NCBI RefSeq assembly: GCF_003086295.3
Contig: NC_092045.1
Span: 22,728,890-22,792,889 of the forward strand
DNA length: 64,000 bases
Origin: Arachis hypogaea
Taxonomy: Eukaryota > Streptophyta > Magnoliopsida > Fabales > Fabaceae
Direction: 5' to 3'
Below are positions 1 through 9,936 of the stretch, piece by piece. The notes beneath the pieces are model-generated. The model made no database searches and was not told the DNA's origin. It saw nothing but the letters and a program-made list of their open reading frames with translations. The first letter of the stretch is position 1. Each line of letters opens with the position of its first letter. A program made the position numbers and the translations under genes.

Positions 1-111
1 AATAATGAAACCAAATACTAAGACTAGCAAAAACTAACAAGCAATCCAAAAATCAAGCTATTCACAATATTCACATATATACAATAACCAATAACACAAC
101 ATCATTGCAAT
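1..111 (-). mobile_element. 5' untranslated internal start of Ty3-type element Z
   Basis: This A-rich stretch follows the primer binding site when read on the minus strand. It is therefore the beginning of the internal region of element Z, whose body lies off the left edge. No coding sequence is visible. Confidence 0.5.
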
Positions 112-129
112 TCCCCGGCAACGGCGCCA
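112..129 (-). promoter_or_regulatory. Primer binding site, tRNA-Asp type (element Z)
   Basis: On the minus strand this reads TGGCGCCGTTGCCGGGGA, the complement of the last 18 nt of plant tRNA-Asp(GUC) including CCA. It primes minus-strand cDNA synthesis. The same 18-mer is present at 41841-41858 and 60908-60925. It sets the orientation: 5' LTR to the right, coding body to the left. Confidence 0.85.
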
Positions 130-135
130 TTTTGA

Positions 136-1681
136 TGATTGGATTTTTGACGGTTTAGAATTTCTCAAATAAAATCTCGTTGCAAGTATAGTTTCTAAAC
201 CAATCACTAATCCTTTCATACAAAAAGTTGTTTGTCACTAAAACAAACCCCTAAAATTTATAAACCGAAGTATTCAAACCTCGGGTCGTTCTCTCTAGGA
301 ATTGTAATGAAGTGTTTTGTTATTGGTTGAGTTATCTTTGGGGTTTTGATAAGAGGCATGAAAGATAAATGGCAAGAAAGTAAACTAACGACTATAAAAG
401 GCTCTTGGCAAGGTATGAAAATTAGAAGTTCTATCCTAGTTATCCTTCTCAATTGTGATGAGAATTGTCCATTGCTACCACTTAGTCAACCCTTACTAAA
501 TAGAGGAAAGTCAAGTGGATGAATTGACTTGAGCCACAAGTCCTAGCCAACTCCCAAGGAAAGACTAGCTTTAGTGCACTCCAAACCAATTAGCAATCTC
601 TCTAATTACCAATCAACAGAGGAATTAGATAACTCAAGTGTCACTAATTACTCTACCTAGGCCAAGAGGAACAAAATCTATACTATATCTAGAGGAGGCA
701 TTTCAACAAACACATAAAAGGCAATAAAAGTAAACAACATAAATTACAAGAATTAAAGAGAGATCTAACTACAAAGGCAAGAGATCAACAATAGAAAAGC
801 AAAGAAGAACAATTATTATGAATTACCTCTTATTGAATTGAAAGAAAATGGAAGGAACAATACTAGATCTACAACAAAGTATAAGAACAACATAAAGGAA
901 ATTACAATAAAAGAATGGAAGAAGAATGAATCTAACAATAAGGAATTGAGATGTAGAAGTAGAAGAAAGCAAAGATTAAAACCTAGATCTAAGAACTAAT
1001 CCTAATCCTAATCCTAATTCTAGAGAGAAGTGAGAGCTTCTCTCTCTAGAAACTAATTCTAACTACTAAACTATGCTAATGGTAACTAGATATCTCATCC
1101 CTCTTCAATCCTTGACTTAAATAGCATCAAAAATGAGTTGGATTGGGCCCACAAGGCTCCTAAAACCGCTGGGGACGATTTCATTAAAGTGGGCCACGAA
1201 CAGAATCGGCGCGCGCGCGCAAAGTGCGCGTGCGCGCCCCTGAACGGGAAGCAACATATGACAAAATTTATATCGTTTCGAAGCCCCGGATGTTAGCTTT
1301 CCAACCCAACTAGAATCGCATCATTTGTATCTCTGTAGCTCAAGTTATGGTCGTTTAAGTGCGAAGAGGTCGGCTTGACAGCTTTCCGGTTCTTTCATTT
1401 CTTCATGAGTTCTCCAACTTTTCATGCTTCCTTTCTTCATTCCCTTGATCCAATCTTTGCCTCCTAAATCTGAAATCACTTAACAAACATATCAAGGCAT
1501 CTAATGGAATCAAGGAGAATTAGATTTAGCTATTTTAAGTCCTAAAAAGCATGTTTTCACTCTTAAGCACAATTAAGGGAGAAGTTATAAAACCATGCTA
1601 TTTCATTGAATAAATGTGGGTAAAAGGTTATAAAATCCCCTAAATTAAGCACAAGATAAACCCTCAAAATGGGGTTTGTCA
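136..1681 (-). mobile_element. LTR of Ty3-type element Z
   Basis: On the minus strand the LTR starts TGACAAACCCC at 1681 and ends CCAATCA at 136, about 1.55 kb, in the usual TG...CA form. A PBS lies just beyond its low-coordinate end and a polypurine-like tract just beyond its high-coordinate end. It contains a GC-rich alternating tract at about 1208-1240 (GCGCGCGCGC then GTGCGCGTGCGCGC). The lineage is not proven, but the tRNA-Asp PBS fits Athila/Tat-like gypsy elements. No long ORF is present; the short ORFs inside are chance. Confidence 0.7.
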
Positions 1682-2249
1682 ACCTCCCCACACTTAAACC
1701 AAGCATGTCCTCATGCTTAAACCAAGAATGAAGTAAGGGATGGCATTTATTCAATGGAAACTAACTAAATGCAATCTACCTATATGCAACTATCTAAATG
1801 AATGCAATTGCTTGGTCAAAATAAATCAATCTCCAAGAAGCATATGTGCACAAGGGCTAAGGACTAGCAAGTCTAATCCACAATTGAATAGAGTTATTAA
1901 ATATTTTTACAAACTTGCATGAAAGGAGATGATCATTGGTGGAAACATGTAATTGAGCATCAAACCCTCACCGGATGTATTTGCACTCTATTCACTCAAG
2001 TGTTTAGGGTTGATTCACTCAATTCTCTCCTAATCATGCTTTTTAAGATTTGTTTTTCTTCTAACAATCGACATATATTTCATGCATGCATACAAGTATC
2101 ATGAGGTCTTTTCTTTAGGTTGTAATGGGGCTAGGGTCAAGGTAGGATGCATATTTGGTTAAGTGAGTTTGAAATTTGAATCTTTGATAAGCTTAAACTT
2201 CCCACCTAACCTATGACATCCTATACAATTTCAAAATGGGGTTTGTCAG
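1682..2249 (-). mobile_element. 3' internal noncoding end of element Z with PPT and hairpin
   Basis: Read on the minus strand, this ends with a hairpin (1701-1718, stem AAGCATG, loop AGGA) and a 19-nt purine-rich tail (GTTTAAGTGTGGGGAGG core) directly before the LTR at 1681. The rest has no coding signal. The last 17 bases on the right (about 2233-2249) repeat the LTR terminus CAAAATGGGGTTTGTCA seen at 1665-1681. A collapsed LTR stump may therefore mark the junction with element A at 2250. Confidence 0.5.
1701..1718 (-). promoter_or_regulatory. Pre-PPT hairpin, AGGA loop (element Z)
   Basis: On the minus strand this is AAGCATG-AGGA-CATGCTT, a perfect 7-bp stem with a 4-nt loop, ending 19 nt before the LTR boundary. 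It is one of the family described in the findings. Confidence 0.6.
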
Positions 2250-2506
2250 ACACCTCAGGATCTGTGGACCCCACAGGATCCCCACCTACTATATTCCCAC
2301 CTTACCTCCTAATCCTATTTTACTCTTCCCCATGTTACACTTCCCAAAAACCCTTCACCAATCACCTCAATCTCTCTTCCCAATCACCTATTCACCACTC
2401 ACATCCACCCACTCTTCCCCATAAACCCCACCTACCTTCAAAATTCAAAAACATTTTCCCACCCAATCCCACCCTAAAATGGCCGAACCTACCCTCTCCC
2501 CTTTCC

Positions 2507-2517
2507 CTATATATACC
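2507..2517 (+). promoter_or_regulatory. Candidate TATA box upstream of ORF2
   Basis: CTATATATACC lies about 185 bp before the ORF2 ATG and is followed by a TCATTTTCACACAAC block. E2 has CCTATATAAAC and the same downstream block at equivalent spacing (37381-37391, minus strand). This suggests that ORF2 has its own promoter, separate from the LTR. No transcript evidence is available to me. Confidence 0.4.
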
Positions 2518-2622
2518 CTTCCATTCTACTTCATTTTCACACAACACAACCCCCTCTTCCATACCTTGGCCGAACCTACACTTCCCCTTCTCCTCCATAT
2601 TCTCTTCTTCTTCTTTCTTCTT

Positions 2623-2640
2623 TTGCTCGAGGACGAGCAA
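2623..2640 (+). promoter_or_regulatory. Internal copy of the hairpin-PPT module before ORF2
   Basis: TTGCTCG-AGGA-CGAGCAA forms a perfect stem. It is followed by a 19-nt tail containing TTTAAGTTTGGTGTGG. This matches the module next to the 3' LTR at 4903-4939 in structure, tail length and most of the tail sequence, but here it precedes the ORF2 start by about 55 nt. Confidence 0.6.
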
Positions 2641-2695
2641 TATTTTAAGTTTGGTGTGGTCAAAGCACAATCTTTTTTGTTTTCCACTACCATCA

Positions 2696-3844
2696 ATGGC
2701 ACCTAAGACCGGAGAATCCTCTAGAAAAGGAAAAGGGAAGACAAAAGCTTCCACCTCTGAGTCATGGGAGATGGAAAGATTCATATACAAGAGCCATCAA
2801 GACCACTTCTATGATGTTGTGGCAAAGAAGAAGGTGATCCCTGAGGTCCCTTTTAAGCTCAAGAAAAATGAGTATCCAGAAATCCGACATGAGATCCGAA
2901 GAAGAGGTTGGGAAGTCCTAACCAACCCCATGCAACAAGTCGGAATCTTAATGGTTCAAGAGTTCTATGCCAATGCATGGATCACTAGGAACCATGATCA
3001 AAGTATGAACCCGAATCCAAAGAATTATCTCACAATTGTTCGGGAGAAATACTTAGATTTTAGTTCAAAAAATGTGAGGTTGGCGTTTCACTTGCCCATG
3101 ATGCAAGGAGATGTACGCCCCTACACTAGAAGGGTCAACTTTAATCAAAGGTTGGACCAAATCCTAATGGACATATGTGTGAAAGGAGCTCAATGGAAAA
3201 GAGACTCCAAAGGCAAGCCAGTTCAACTAAGAAGACTGGACCTCAAGCCTGTGGCTAGAGGATGGTTGGAGTTCATTCAACGCTCCATTATCCCCACTAG
3301 CAACCGATCTGAAGTTACTGTGGATCGGGCCATCATGATTCATAGCATTATGATTGGAGAGGAAGTAGAAGTTCATGAAGTCATCTCCAATGAATTCTAC
3401 AAAATAGCCGAAAAGCCCTCCACCATGGCTAGGCTAGCTTTTCCTCACCTTATTTGCCATCTATGTTACTCAGCTAGAGTTATCATAGAAGGAGACATCT
3501 CCATTGAAGAGGATAAGCCCATCACCAAGAAGAGGATGGAGCAAGCAAGAGAGACCCTTCACGGTTTTCAAGAGATGCATGAGGAAGCTCATCATCAAAA
3601 AATCCCTGAGATGCCTCAAGGGATGCACTTTCCTCCCAACAACTATTGGGAACAACTCAACACTTCCTTAGAAGATTTGAGCTACAATGTGGAACAATTA
3701 AGGGTGGAACATCATGAGCACTCCATCATTCTCCATGAAATAAGAGAAGATCAAAGAGCAATGAGGGAGGAGCAACAGAGGCAAGGAAGGGACATAGAAG
3801 AGCTTAAGGACATTGTTGGTCCTTCAAGAAGAAGACGCCACTAA
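2696..3844 (+). CDS. ORF2: plant transposon-associated protein of Ty3-type element A
   Basis: An intact 382-residue ORF. An ATG further upstream at 2213 is open in the same frame but encodes low-complexity Pro/Ser/His sequence crossing the candidate promoter, so I prefer 2696, which matches the start of the E2 copy. The N-terminus is basic and Ser/Lys-rich (residues 1-20), possibly a nuclear localisation signal. A central domain of about 200 residues carries motifs such as EIRRRGWEVL, VQEFYANAW, VRLAFHLPMMQGD and FPHLICHLCY. I recognise this as the 'putative plant transposon protein' family found in plant retrotransposons. The C-terminal 60 residues are charged and predicted coiled coil (EIREDQRAMREEQQRQGRD), ending in a basic tail. 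The biochemical role is unknown; nucleic-acid binding is an inference. It occupies the position after pol where some gypsy elements keep an extra or env-like ORF. The E2 copy is nearly collinear apart from a short gap near residues 285-300. Confidence 0.75.
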   Translation: MAPKTGESSRKGKGKTKASTSESWEMERFIYKSHQDHFYDVVAKKKVIPEVPFKLKKNEYPEIRHEIRRRGWEVLTNPMQQVGILMVQEFYANAWITRNHDQSMNPNPKNYLTIVREKYLDFSSKNVRLAFHLPMMQGDVRPYTRRVNFNQRLDQILMDICVKGAQWKRDSKGKPVQLRRLDLKPVARGWLEFIQRSIIPTSNRSEVTVDRAIMIHSIMIGEEVEVHEVISNEFYKIAEKPSTMARLAFPHLICHLCYSARVIIEGDISIEEDKPITKKRMEQARETLHGFQEMHEEAHHQKIPEMPQGMHFPPNNYWEQLNTSLEDLSYNVEQLRVEHHEHSIILHEIREDQRAMREEQQRQGRDIEELKDIVGPSRRRRH

Positions 3845-4902
3845 GGTGGATTCATTCCTTGTTCTTATTTCTTTCTGCTTTTCGGTTTCTATGTTATGTT
3901 TATCTATATTTTGTGTCTCTACTTCATGATCATTAGTATGTAGTAACCATGTCTTAAGGCTATGAATAAAATCCATTAATCCTTCACCTCTCTTAAATGA
4001 AAAATGTTTTAATTCAAAAGAACAAGAAGTACATGAATTTCGAATTCATCTTTGAATTTAGTCTAATTATATTGATGTGGCGACAATACTTTTTGTTTTC
4101 TGAATGAATGATTGAACAGTGCATATGTCTTTTGATATTGTTGTTTATGAATGTTAAAACTGCTGGCTCTTGAAAGAATGATGAACAAAGAAAAATGTTA
4201 TTGATGATCTGAAAAATCATGAAATTGATTCTTGAGGCAAGAAAAAGTAGTGAATAGCAAAAGCTTGCAAAAAAATGGCGAAAAAAAATAGAAAAAAAAG
4301 AAAAAGCAAGCAGAAAAAGCCAATAGCCCTTAAAACCAAAAGGCAAGGATAAAAAGGATCCAAGGCTTTGAGCATCAATGGATAGGAGGGCCCAAGGAAA
4401 TAAAATCCAGGCCTAAGCGGCTAAATCAAGCTGTCCCTAACCATGTACTTGTGTCATGAAGGTCCAAGTGAAAAGCTTGAGACTGAATGGTTAAAGTTGT
4501 GATCCAAAGCAAAAAGAGTGTGCTTAAGAGCTCTGGACACCACTAACTGGGGACTCTAGCAAAGCTGAGTCACTATCTGAAAAGGTTCACCCAGTCATGT
4601 GTCTGTGGCATTTATGTATCCGGTGGTAATACTGGAAAACAAAATGCTTAGGGCCATGGCCAAGACACATAAGTAGCTGTGTTCAAGAATCAACATGCTT
4701 AACTAGGAAAGTCAATAACACTATCCGAAATTCTAAGTTCCTAGAGAAGCCAATCATTCTAAACTTCAAAGGAAAAAGTGAGATGCCAAAACTGTTCAGA
4801 TTCAAAAAGCTACAAGTCCCACTCATCTAATTGAAATTAATATTCATTGATATTTTGAAATTTATAGTATATTCTCTTCTTTTTATCCTATTTGATTTTC
4901 AG
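3845..4902 (+). other. 3' noncoding region of element A
   Basis: No ORF on the coding strand. It is closely matched, reversed, by 34 to 36 kb (E2) and by 54.9-55.97 kb (E3), so it is a conserved noncoding part of this family. The minus-strand ORF at 4014-4346 and its mirror at 55488-55805 are chance readings of the conserved noncoding DNA. Confidence 0.55.
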
Positions 4903-4939
4903 TTGCTTGGGGACAAGCAACAATTTAAGTTTGGTGTTG
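4903..4939 (+). promoter_or_regulatory. Hairpin plus polypurine-tract module of element A
   Basis: TTGCTTG-GGGA-CAAGCAA (4903-4920) is followed by the 19-nt tail CAATTTAAGTTTGGTGTTG, and then directly by the LTR start TGATGAGCGG. This is the expected site for plus-strand primer formation, although the tail is richer in T than a classical PPT. Confidence 0.6.
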
Positions 4940-6717
4940 TGATGAGCGGATAATTTATACGCTTTTTGGCATTGTTTTTAGGTTATTTTTAGTAAGTTCA
5001 AGCTACTTTTAGCGATGTTTTCATTAGTTTTTATGTTAAATTCACATTTCTGGACTTTACTATGCGTTTGTGTGTTTTTCTGTGATTTCAGGTAATTTCT
5101 GGCTGAAATTAAGGGACTTGAGCAAAACTCTGCAAAAGGCTGACAAAAGGACTGCTGATGCTGTTGGAATCTAACCTCCCTGCACTCGAAATATATTTTC
5201 TGGAGTTACAGAACTCCAAATGGCGCGCTTTTAACGGCGTTGGAAAGTAGACATCCAGAGCTTTTCAGCAATATATAATAGTCCATACTTTATTCGGAAA
5301 TTGACGACGTAACTTGGCGTTGAACGCCAAGTACATGCTGCTGTCTGGAGTTAAACGCCAGAAACACGTCATGATCCGGAGTTGAACGCCCAAAACACGT
5401 TATAACTTGGCGTTCAATTCCAAGAAAAGCCTCAGCTCGTTGATAGATCAAGCTCAGCCCAAACATACACCAAATGGGCCCCGGAAGTGGATTTATGCAT
5501 CAATTACTTACTCATGTAAACCCTAGTAGCTAGTTTAGTATAAATAAGACTTTTTACTAGTGTATTAGTCGTCTTTTGACCACGTTTCATCTTTGGTCTC
5601 AGTTTTGTTTTATTCTTCATCTTAAGAGGCTATTGATCACGTTTTAGGGGGCTGGCCATTCGGCCATGCCTGAACCTTTCACTTATGTATTTTCAACGGT
5701 GGAGTTTCTACACACCATAGATTAAGGGTGTGGAGCTCTGCTGTACCTCAAGTTTCAATACAATTACTATTACTTTCTATTCAATTCTCTTTTATTCTTA
5801 TTCCAAGATATACGTTGCACAACACTTTGATGAATGTGATGATCCGTGACACTCATCATCATTCTCACCTATGAACGCGCGTGATTGACAACCACTTCCG
5901 TTCTACTCTAGGCCGGGCGCATATCTCTTAGATTCCCCAACAGGATCTTTGTGGTATAAGCTAGATAGATGGCGGAATTCATGGGGATCCGGAAAGTCTA
6001 ACCTTGTCTGTGGTATTTCGAGTAGGATCCCGGGAATCTGGAAAGTCTAACCTTGTCTGTGGTATTCCGAGTAGGATTCCGGTATTGAATGACTGTGACG
6101 AGCTTCAAACTCCTGAAGGCTGGGCGTGATGACAAACGCAAAAGAATCAATGGATTCTACTCCAACCTGATTGAGAACCGACAGATGATTAGCCGTGCTG
6201 TAACAGAGACCATTTTCACTGAGAGGATGGGATGTAGCTATCAACAAGGGTGATGCCTCCAGACGATTAGCCGTGCAGTGACAGTGCATAGGACCATTTT
6301 CTCGAGAGGATTAAAAGTAGCCATTGATGATGGTGATGCCCTACATACAGCTTGCCATGGAAAGGAGTAAGAAGGATTGGATGAGAGCAATAAGAAAGTA
6401 GAGATTCAAAAGGATTCTAGCATCTCCACACGCCTATCTGAAATTCCCACTATTGATTTACATAAGTATTTCTATCCCTTTTTATTTTATTTATCTTTTA
6501 AATTATCTAATCCAATTACATTTGACCCTATGAATTCACTTAACTGAGATTTACAAGGTGACCATAGCTTGCTTCATACCAACAATCTCTGTGGGATCGA
6601 CCCTTACTCACATAAGGTATTACTTGGATGACCCAGTACACTTGCTGGTTAAGTTGAACGGAGTTGTGAGCTTCTCTACCAGTGCCTGGAACTCTTTTAT
6701 CACAATTTCGTCCACCA
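4940..6717 (+). mobile_element. 3' LTR of element A
   Basis: A 1778-bp LTR beginning TGATGAGCGG and ending TTTCGTCCACCA. It has a TATA-like TATAAATA at 5539-5546 and a run of GGCGTTGAACGCC-type palindromes at about 5314-5424. Related LTRs are at 33540-35177, 41865-43489 and 52735-54426. The small minus-strand ORF near 6047-6289 is non-coding LTR sequence. Confidence 0.75.
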
Positions 6718-7239
6718 CTTAGCCATTCATCGAGTTCGTCACTTGATATTTCATATCTCTCACTACATTCATAAAATAAGATGTTAACAAAAATAATTAC
6801 GATGATAGACCATAATATAGCTTATGAGGTACTGTACCCGTCAAAGTATTGATCTTCTTCAGGAGGTGAATCCTCCACAACAACTTTTTTCTTTTTTTGT
6901 TGTGTTCTGGGTGGAAAAAAAAGAGTACCAATCAGAAATAAAAAATTAATTTTATCACAGAATATTATCCAAAGAAGTGCTTACTTTTTTGGTGTTGTTT
7001 TTGTTTTTTTCTTTTTCTTCTCCTTCTCCGCAGGTGATGATTCTTCGCTCCTATAAGTTAATAATAGACACTTCAGTTAATACACGAAATCTTTATAATG
7101 AAGCCAAAAGAAAGGAGTAATAATTTCAGGACATTACTCATCACTTGGTTCAGATTCAGATTCTAAATCAGAATCTGACTCCTCTTGCCTCTGCTTTCTT
7201 TTTCTGGAGTCCATTCTGGAAGGCAAACAATCATCATTT

Positions 7240-7410
7240 AGAACATACTAAAAATACACCCAAATGAATTCACGAGATACACCCAACTGAATATACAATA
7301 TACACCCAACGCAGCAAACGAAACACACCCTGCTTAATAAACTACATACACCCAACGTTATCAAACAAAATACACCCAACTCGAAAAAGAAATTACACCC
7401 AAGTATGGTA
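7240..7410 (-). repeat. Intronic TTGGGTGTA repeats
   Basis: The intron between exons 3 and 4 contains several copies of ACACCCAA (TTGGGTGT on the coding strand) at irregular spacing. Further copies occur in the next two upstream introns (about 7668 and 8225-8280). Confidence 0.6.
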
Positions 7411-8583
7411 CTTACTTTTTCCCCTTTTTGCTGGGGTGTTTTCTTTCTGAATCCTCTGAGTCTTCTTGAGCCTCAGACTCAGAGGTAGAAGTGTCACTGT
7501 CAGTAGTTTCTGTCTCCGAAGACGATGTTGGACTCGCCTTCCTTTTTTTGTTTTTTTATTTCTTTTTTTTTCTTTTTTTTCTTTTTTTTCATTTTTTCTC
7601 TTGTCTCTGCCATCTTCACAATCCCCTGAAACATGAGATATTTTAGTTAGCAGCATTCAGGAAAATAAAATACACCCAACTTATTATGTTTACTTACCAA
7701 AATTTCCTCTCTTTCTGCAGTCATTCTTTCCACCAACTGCTCCTTAGTCCAGTTGGCAATCCAGGGCTTTGGTGGTCTTTCAGCCCTGTTCTTGCCTTTG
7801 TTTTTTGAAAGATGAAAGTAGATTATCATCAGGGCGAAGAGGCAGCCATTAATTGCCTTCTTCTTCTTCTCCTGGTAGTCTGTGATGCCCTTGACCATGA
7901 AAGTCAAAACATGCCCCCCCAGTTTCTCTCCGATATGCCGTCCATCTTAAAAATTGGGGTCAGGTGCACGGGCGATATTTTGTTTATCGTCGTTGGCAAA
8001 AGGAACGCCATCTGTATGTAGAGGATGAATATCCTCTTGAACATCAGGCGTTTCTCTTCGTTGCCAACGCCGATTTCCATCATTTCATCGGTAAGACTTT
8101 TGAGGGTCTTACCCTGAAATCTTCTATAAATTATTTTGTCATCATCAGAAAGTTTCTTATACTCAACTTTCTCAGGAAATAGATCTCCTACAAAAAGGAA
8201 GACAACAAAGTATCCAAGTCAGTTCAAATACACCCAAGCATCAACTTAAATACACCCAAGCAACAACTTAATATACACCTATAATTTTAAGCTAGTTACC
8301 TGTTGCATTGATGCCAAGCACATGACCTATTTTTTGGTGTTATTTGGAAAGAACCATATCCTGTCTTCAGTCTGTTCTCCCCAAGTTTGAAGTTGTTTGC
8401 CAGCTCCCTTAAGAGTTGGTGATCCACCCCTAGTGGTGGGATGTGCATCAACCCACCGAATCCGAGATCCCTCACAATCGCCTTCTTCTCCTCAGTCATG
8501 TTTCTGAACTTATCACTCAGGAGATGTGTGGCACACTTAAGGTCTTTTGTTTGGTTTCTTGCTGCCATTTTCTCTGAAACGAA

Positions 8584-8797
8584 AAATACACCCAAAGATA
8601 TCAGTAAGATACACCCATATATATGAGTCAGATACACCCATTAATAACAATAAGATACACCCATTGATAACAGTAAGATACACCCATATATATGAGTCAG
8701 ATACACCCAAAGATATCAGCAAGATACACCCATTGATAACAGTGAGATACACCCATAGATATTATTCAGATACATCCATATAGATATTAGTCAGATA
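8584..8797 (-). repeat. 23-bp minisatellite in the 5' intron of the pseudogene
   Basis: About nine tandem units of roughly 23 bp, each beginning GATACACCCA and alternating between a few variants (ending CAGTAA or GAGTCA). The array lies in the intron between the 5' UTR exon and the ATG exon. ORFs read through it (8441-8783) are artefacts of the repeat. Confidence 0.8.
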
Positions 8798-9343
8798 TCA
8801 CTCAACCATGCTTCAATATCAAGCCACATTACAAGGTTAAGCAGTATACACCCCCCAATCTACGGAATAAACCTCCAAAAATCAACAACAATAGCAGGAG
8901 AACTTAGAACAACAACGTAGAACGACGTAGAACTTAGAAGAACGACGTAGAACTTAGAACAGTGTAACAAAAAAGCAAGAATAATAGTAAACCCTAGAAG
9001 AACAACATAGAAGAAAAGTAAAATATACAGGAATCTTAATGAACTTACGTTGAGTATTGTTGCTTTGTTTTCTCTTCAGATTCTTCACGGAGAGTTTGAT
9101 GGTGTTTTGATGGTGTTTGCTTTATGAACTTTGATTTTCGCTCGAAAATGGGAGGGTTTCCTTGTTTTCAAAGCGCTTTGAGAAGTGGAAGAAGTGGAAG
9201 AAGTGGAAGAGTCTGCCATATGTAACCGTTTGAGTGTTGAGCGCGTAATTTTGACGCGCCATGTTATCTCTCTTCATGCGCGTGAGTTCTATTTGGGCTG
9301 GGCCAACTTGTAAGCTTGTAAACTTGTATGTGTAGCAGGCCCG

Positions 9344-9721
9344 ATTATTATATGATGTCTATGTAGTGATGTGTCTTATTTTATTGGTTTAATAAATATT
9401 TAATTAAAATAATAAAATAAAAAAATTTACATGAAAGAAAGATACATTATTATTTTAAAATGTAACTAATTTGATAGAAGTTAGTTTTTACAAAAATATA
9501 TTAGAATTTAGTCTTTTTTTTTATCTATGAAGTCTTTCTTTTTCACTCACCATCAATAATAAAATTGAAGAAAGAATTAAGAAGGCAAAAGAATAGACAA
9601 AGTGAATATTTCCTAATACTATTATTATCATGGATCAAGGTTAATAACTCTTTTCATTTTTATTTGTGATAATAATAAATTTCAAGATCTTCTTGTGAAT
9701 GATAATTTTATAAGTTTTACA
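9344..9721 (+). mobile_element. 5' LTR of the copia element
   Basis: Aligns by eye with 18659-19086, both sharing ATTATATGATGTCT and ending GTTTTACA. The start TGTAAGAAATT seen in the 3' LTR is missing. A 21-bp block near the end of the 3' LTR is absent here. Confidence 0.75.
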
Positions 9722-9723
9722 TG

Positions 9724-9735
9724 TGATATCAGAGC
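9724..9735 (+). promoter_or_regulatory. Primer binding site, initiator-tRNA-Met type
   Basis: TGATATCAGAGC, one base from the copia consensus TGGTATCAGAGC that pairs with initiator tRNA-Met, two bases after the LTR end. Confidence 0.7.
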
Positions 9736-9805
9736 ATTTAGGTTGTGAAATTTATGATTGTCCATAAAAAAAATTTACTGCAAAATTGATATAGCATGAA
9801 ATCTA

Positions 9806-9809
<4 letters not shown>

Positions 9810-9841
<32 letters not shown>
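9810..9841. repeat. (TA)n microsatellite
   Basis: About 16 TA units in the copia leader. Confidence 0.9.
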
Positions 9842-9843
<2 letters not shown>

Positions 9844-9936
9844 CAATGGATAATGCTTGTATGTATAAGTGATCAAGACATTGCTATTATATTGTGATAT
9901 TATGCTGTATATATATTGAAATTGGTTTTCTCATGT

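Larger units (their letters stand above)
2250..6717 (+). mobile_element. Ty3-type LTR element A, 3' portion (ORF2, PPT, 3' LTR)
   Basis: A truncated plus-strand element. It starts abruptly in the leader of ORF2; the same leader sequence occurs reversed near 37635 and 56600. It continues through an intact ORF2, a 1.1-kb 3' noncoding region, the hairpin-PPT module and a 1778-bp 3' LTR. The 5' LTR, gag and protease are absent, replaced at the left by element Z. The five bases after the LTR, CTTAG at 6718-6722, would be the right target-site copy. They belong to the exon of the neighbouring pseudogene, so element A inserted into that gene. Confidence 0.7.
6718..9180 (-). pseudogene. Multi-exon 'FGGLMHIPPL' family pseudogene, broken by LTR insertion
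   Basis: Read on the minus strand with GT-AG introns. 5' UTR exon about 9180-9049; exon 1 8568-8300 (ATG at 8568); exon 2 8187-7698; exon 3 7625-7416; exon 4 7215-7138; exon 5 7050-6985; exon 6 6906-6838; exon 7 from 6762 to the LTR boundary at 6718. Exon 1 carries FGGLMHIPPLGVDHQLL. Exon 2 carries FQGKTLKSLTDEMMEIGV and KKKKAINGCLFALMIIYFHL. Exons 3-5 encode Lys-, Ser- and Asp/Glu-rich low-complexity sequence. I recognise the pattern from legume proteins that continue into an Ulp1/C48-type protease region, which would lie beyond the insertion; that link is from memory. Breaks: a frameshift near the end of exon 1 (after QITPK), a second at the G7 run near 7915, and loss of everything after exon 7. 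Confidence 0.6.

Noticed and set aside
2213..2695. N-terminal 161-codon extension of ORF2
   Set aside because: Low-complexity Pro/Ser/His translation crossing the candidate TATA box and hairpin. The E2 copy starts at the equivalent of 2696.
2392..2790. 132-residue minus-strand ORF
   Set aside because: Antisense shadow of the ORF2 leader and first codons. Glu/Gly-rich only because the sense strand is C/T-rich.
8584..8797. Possible CRISPR-like array
   Set aside because: Units are contiguous 23-bp variants without unique spacers; nuclear plant intron minisatellite.
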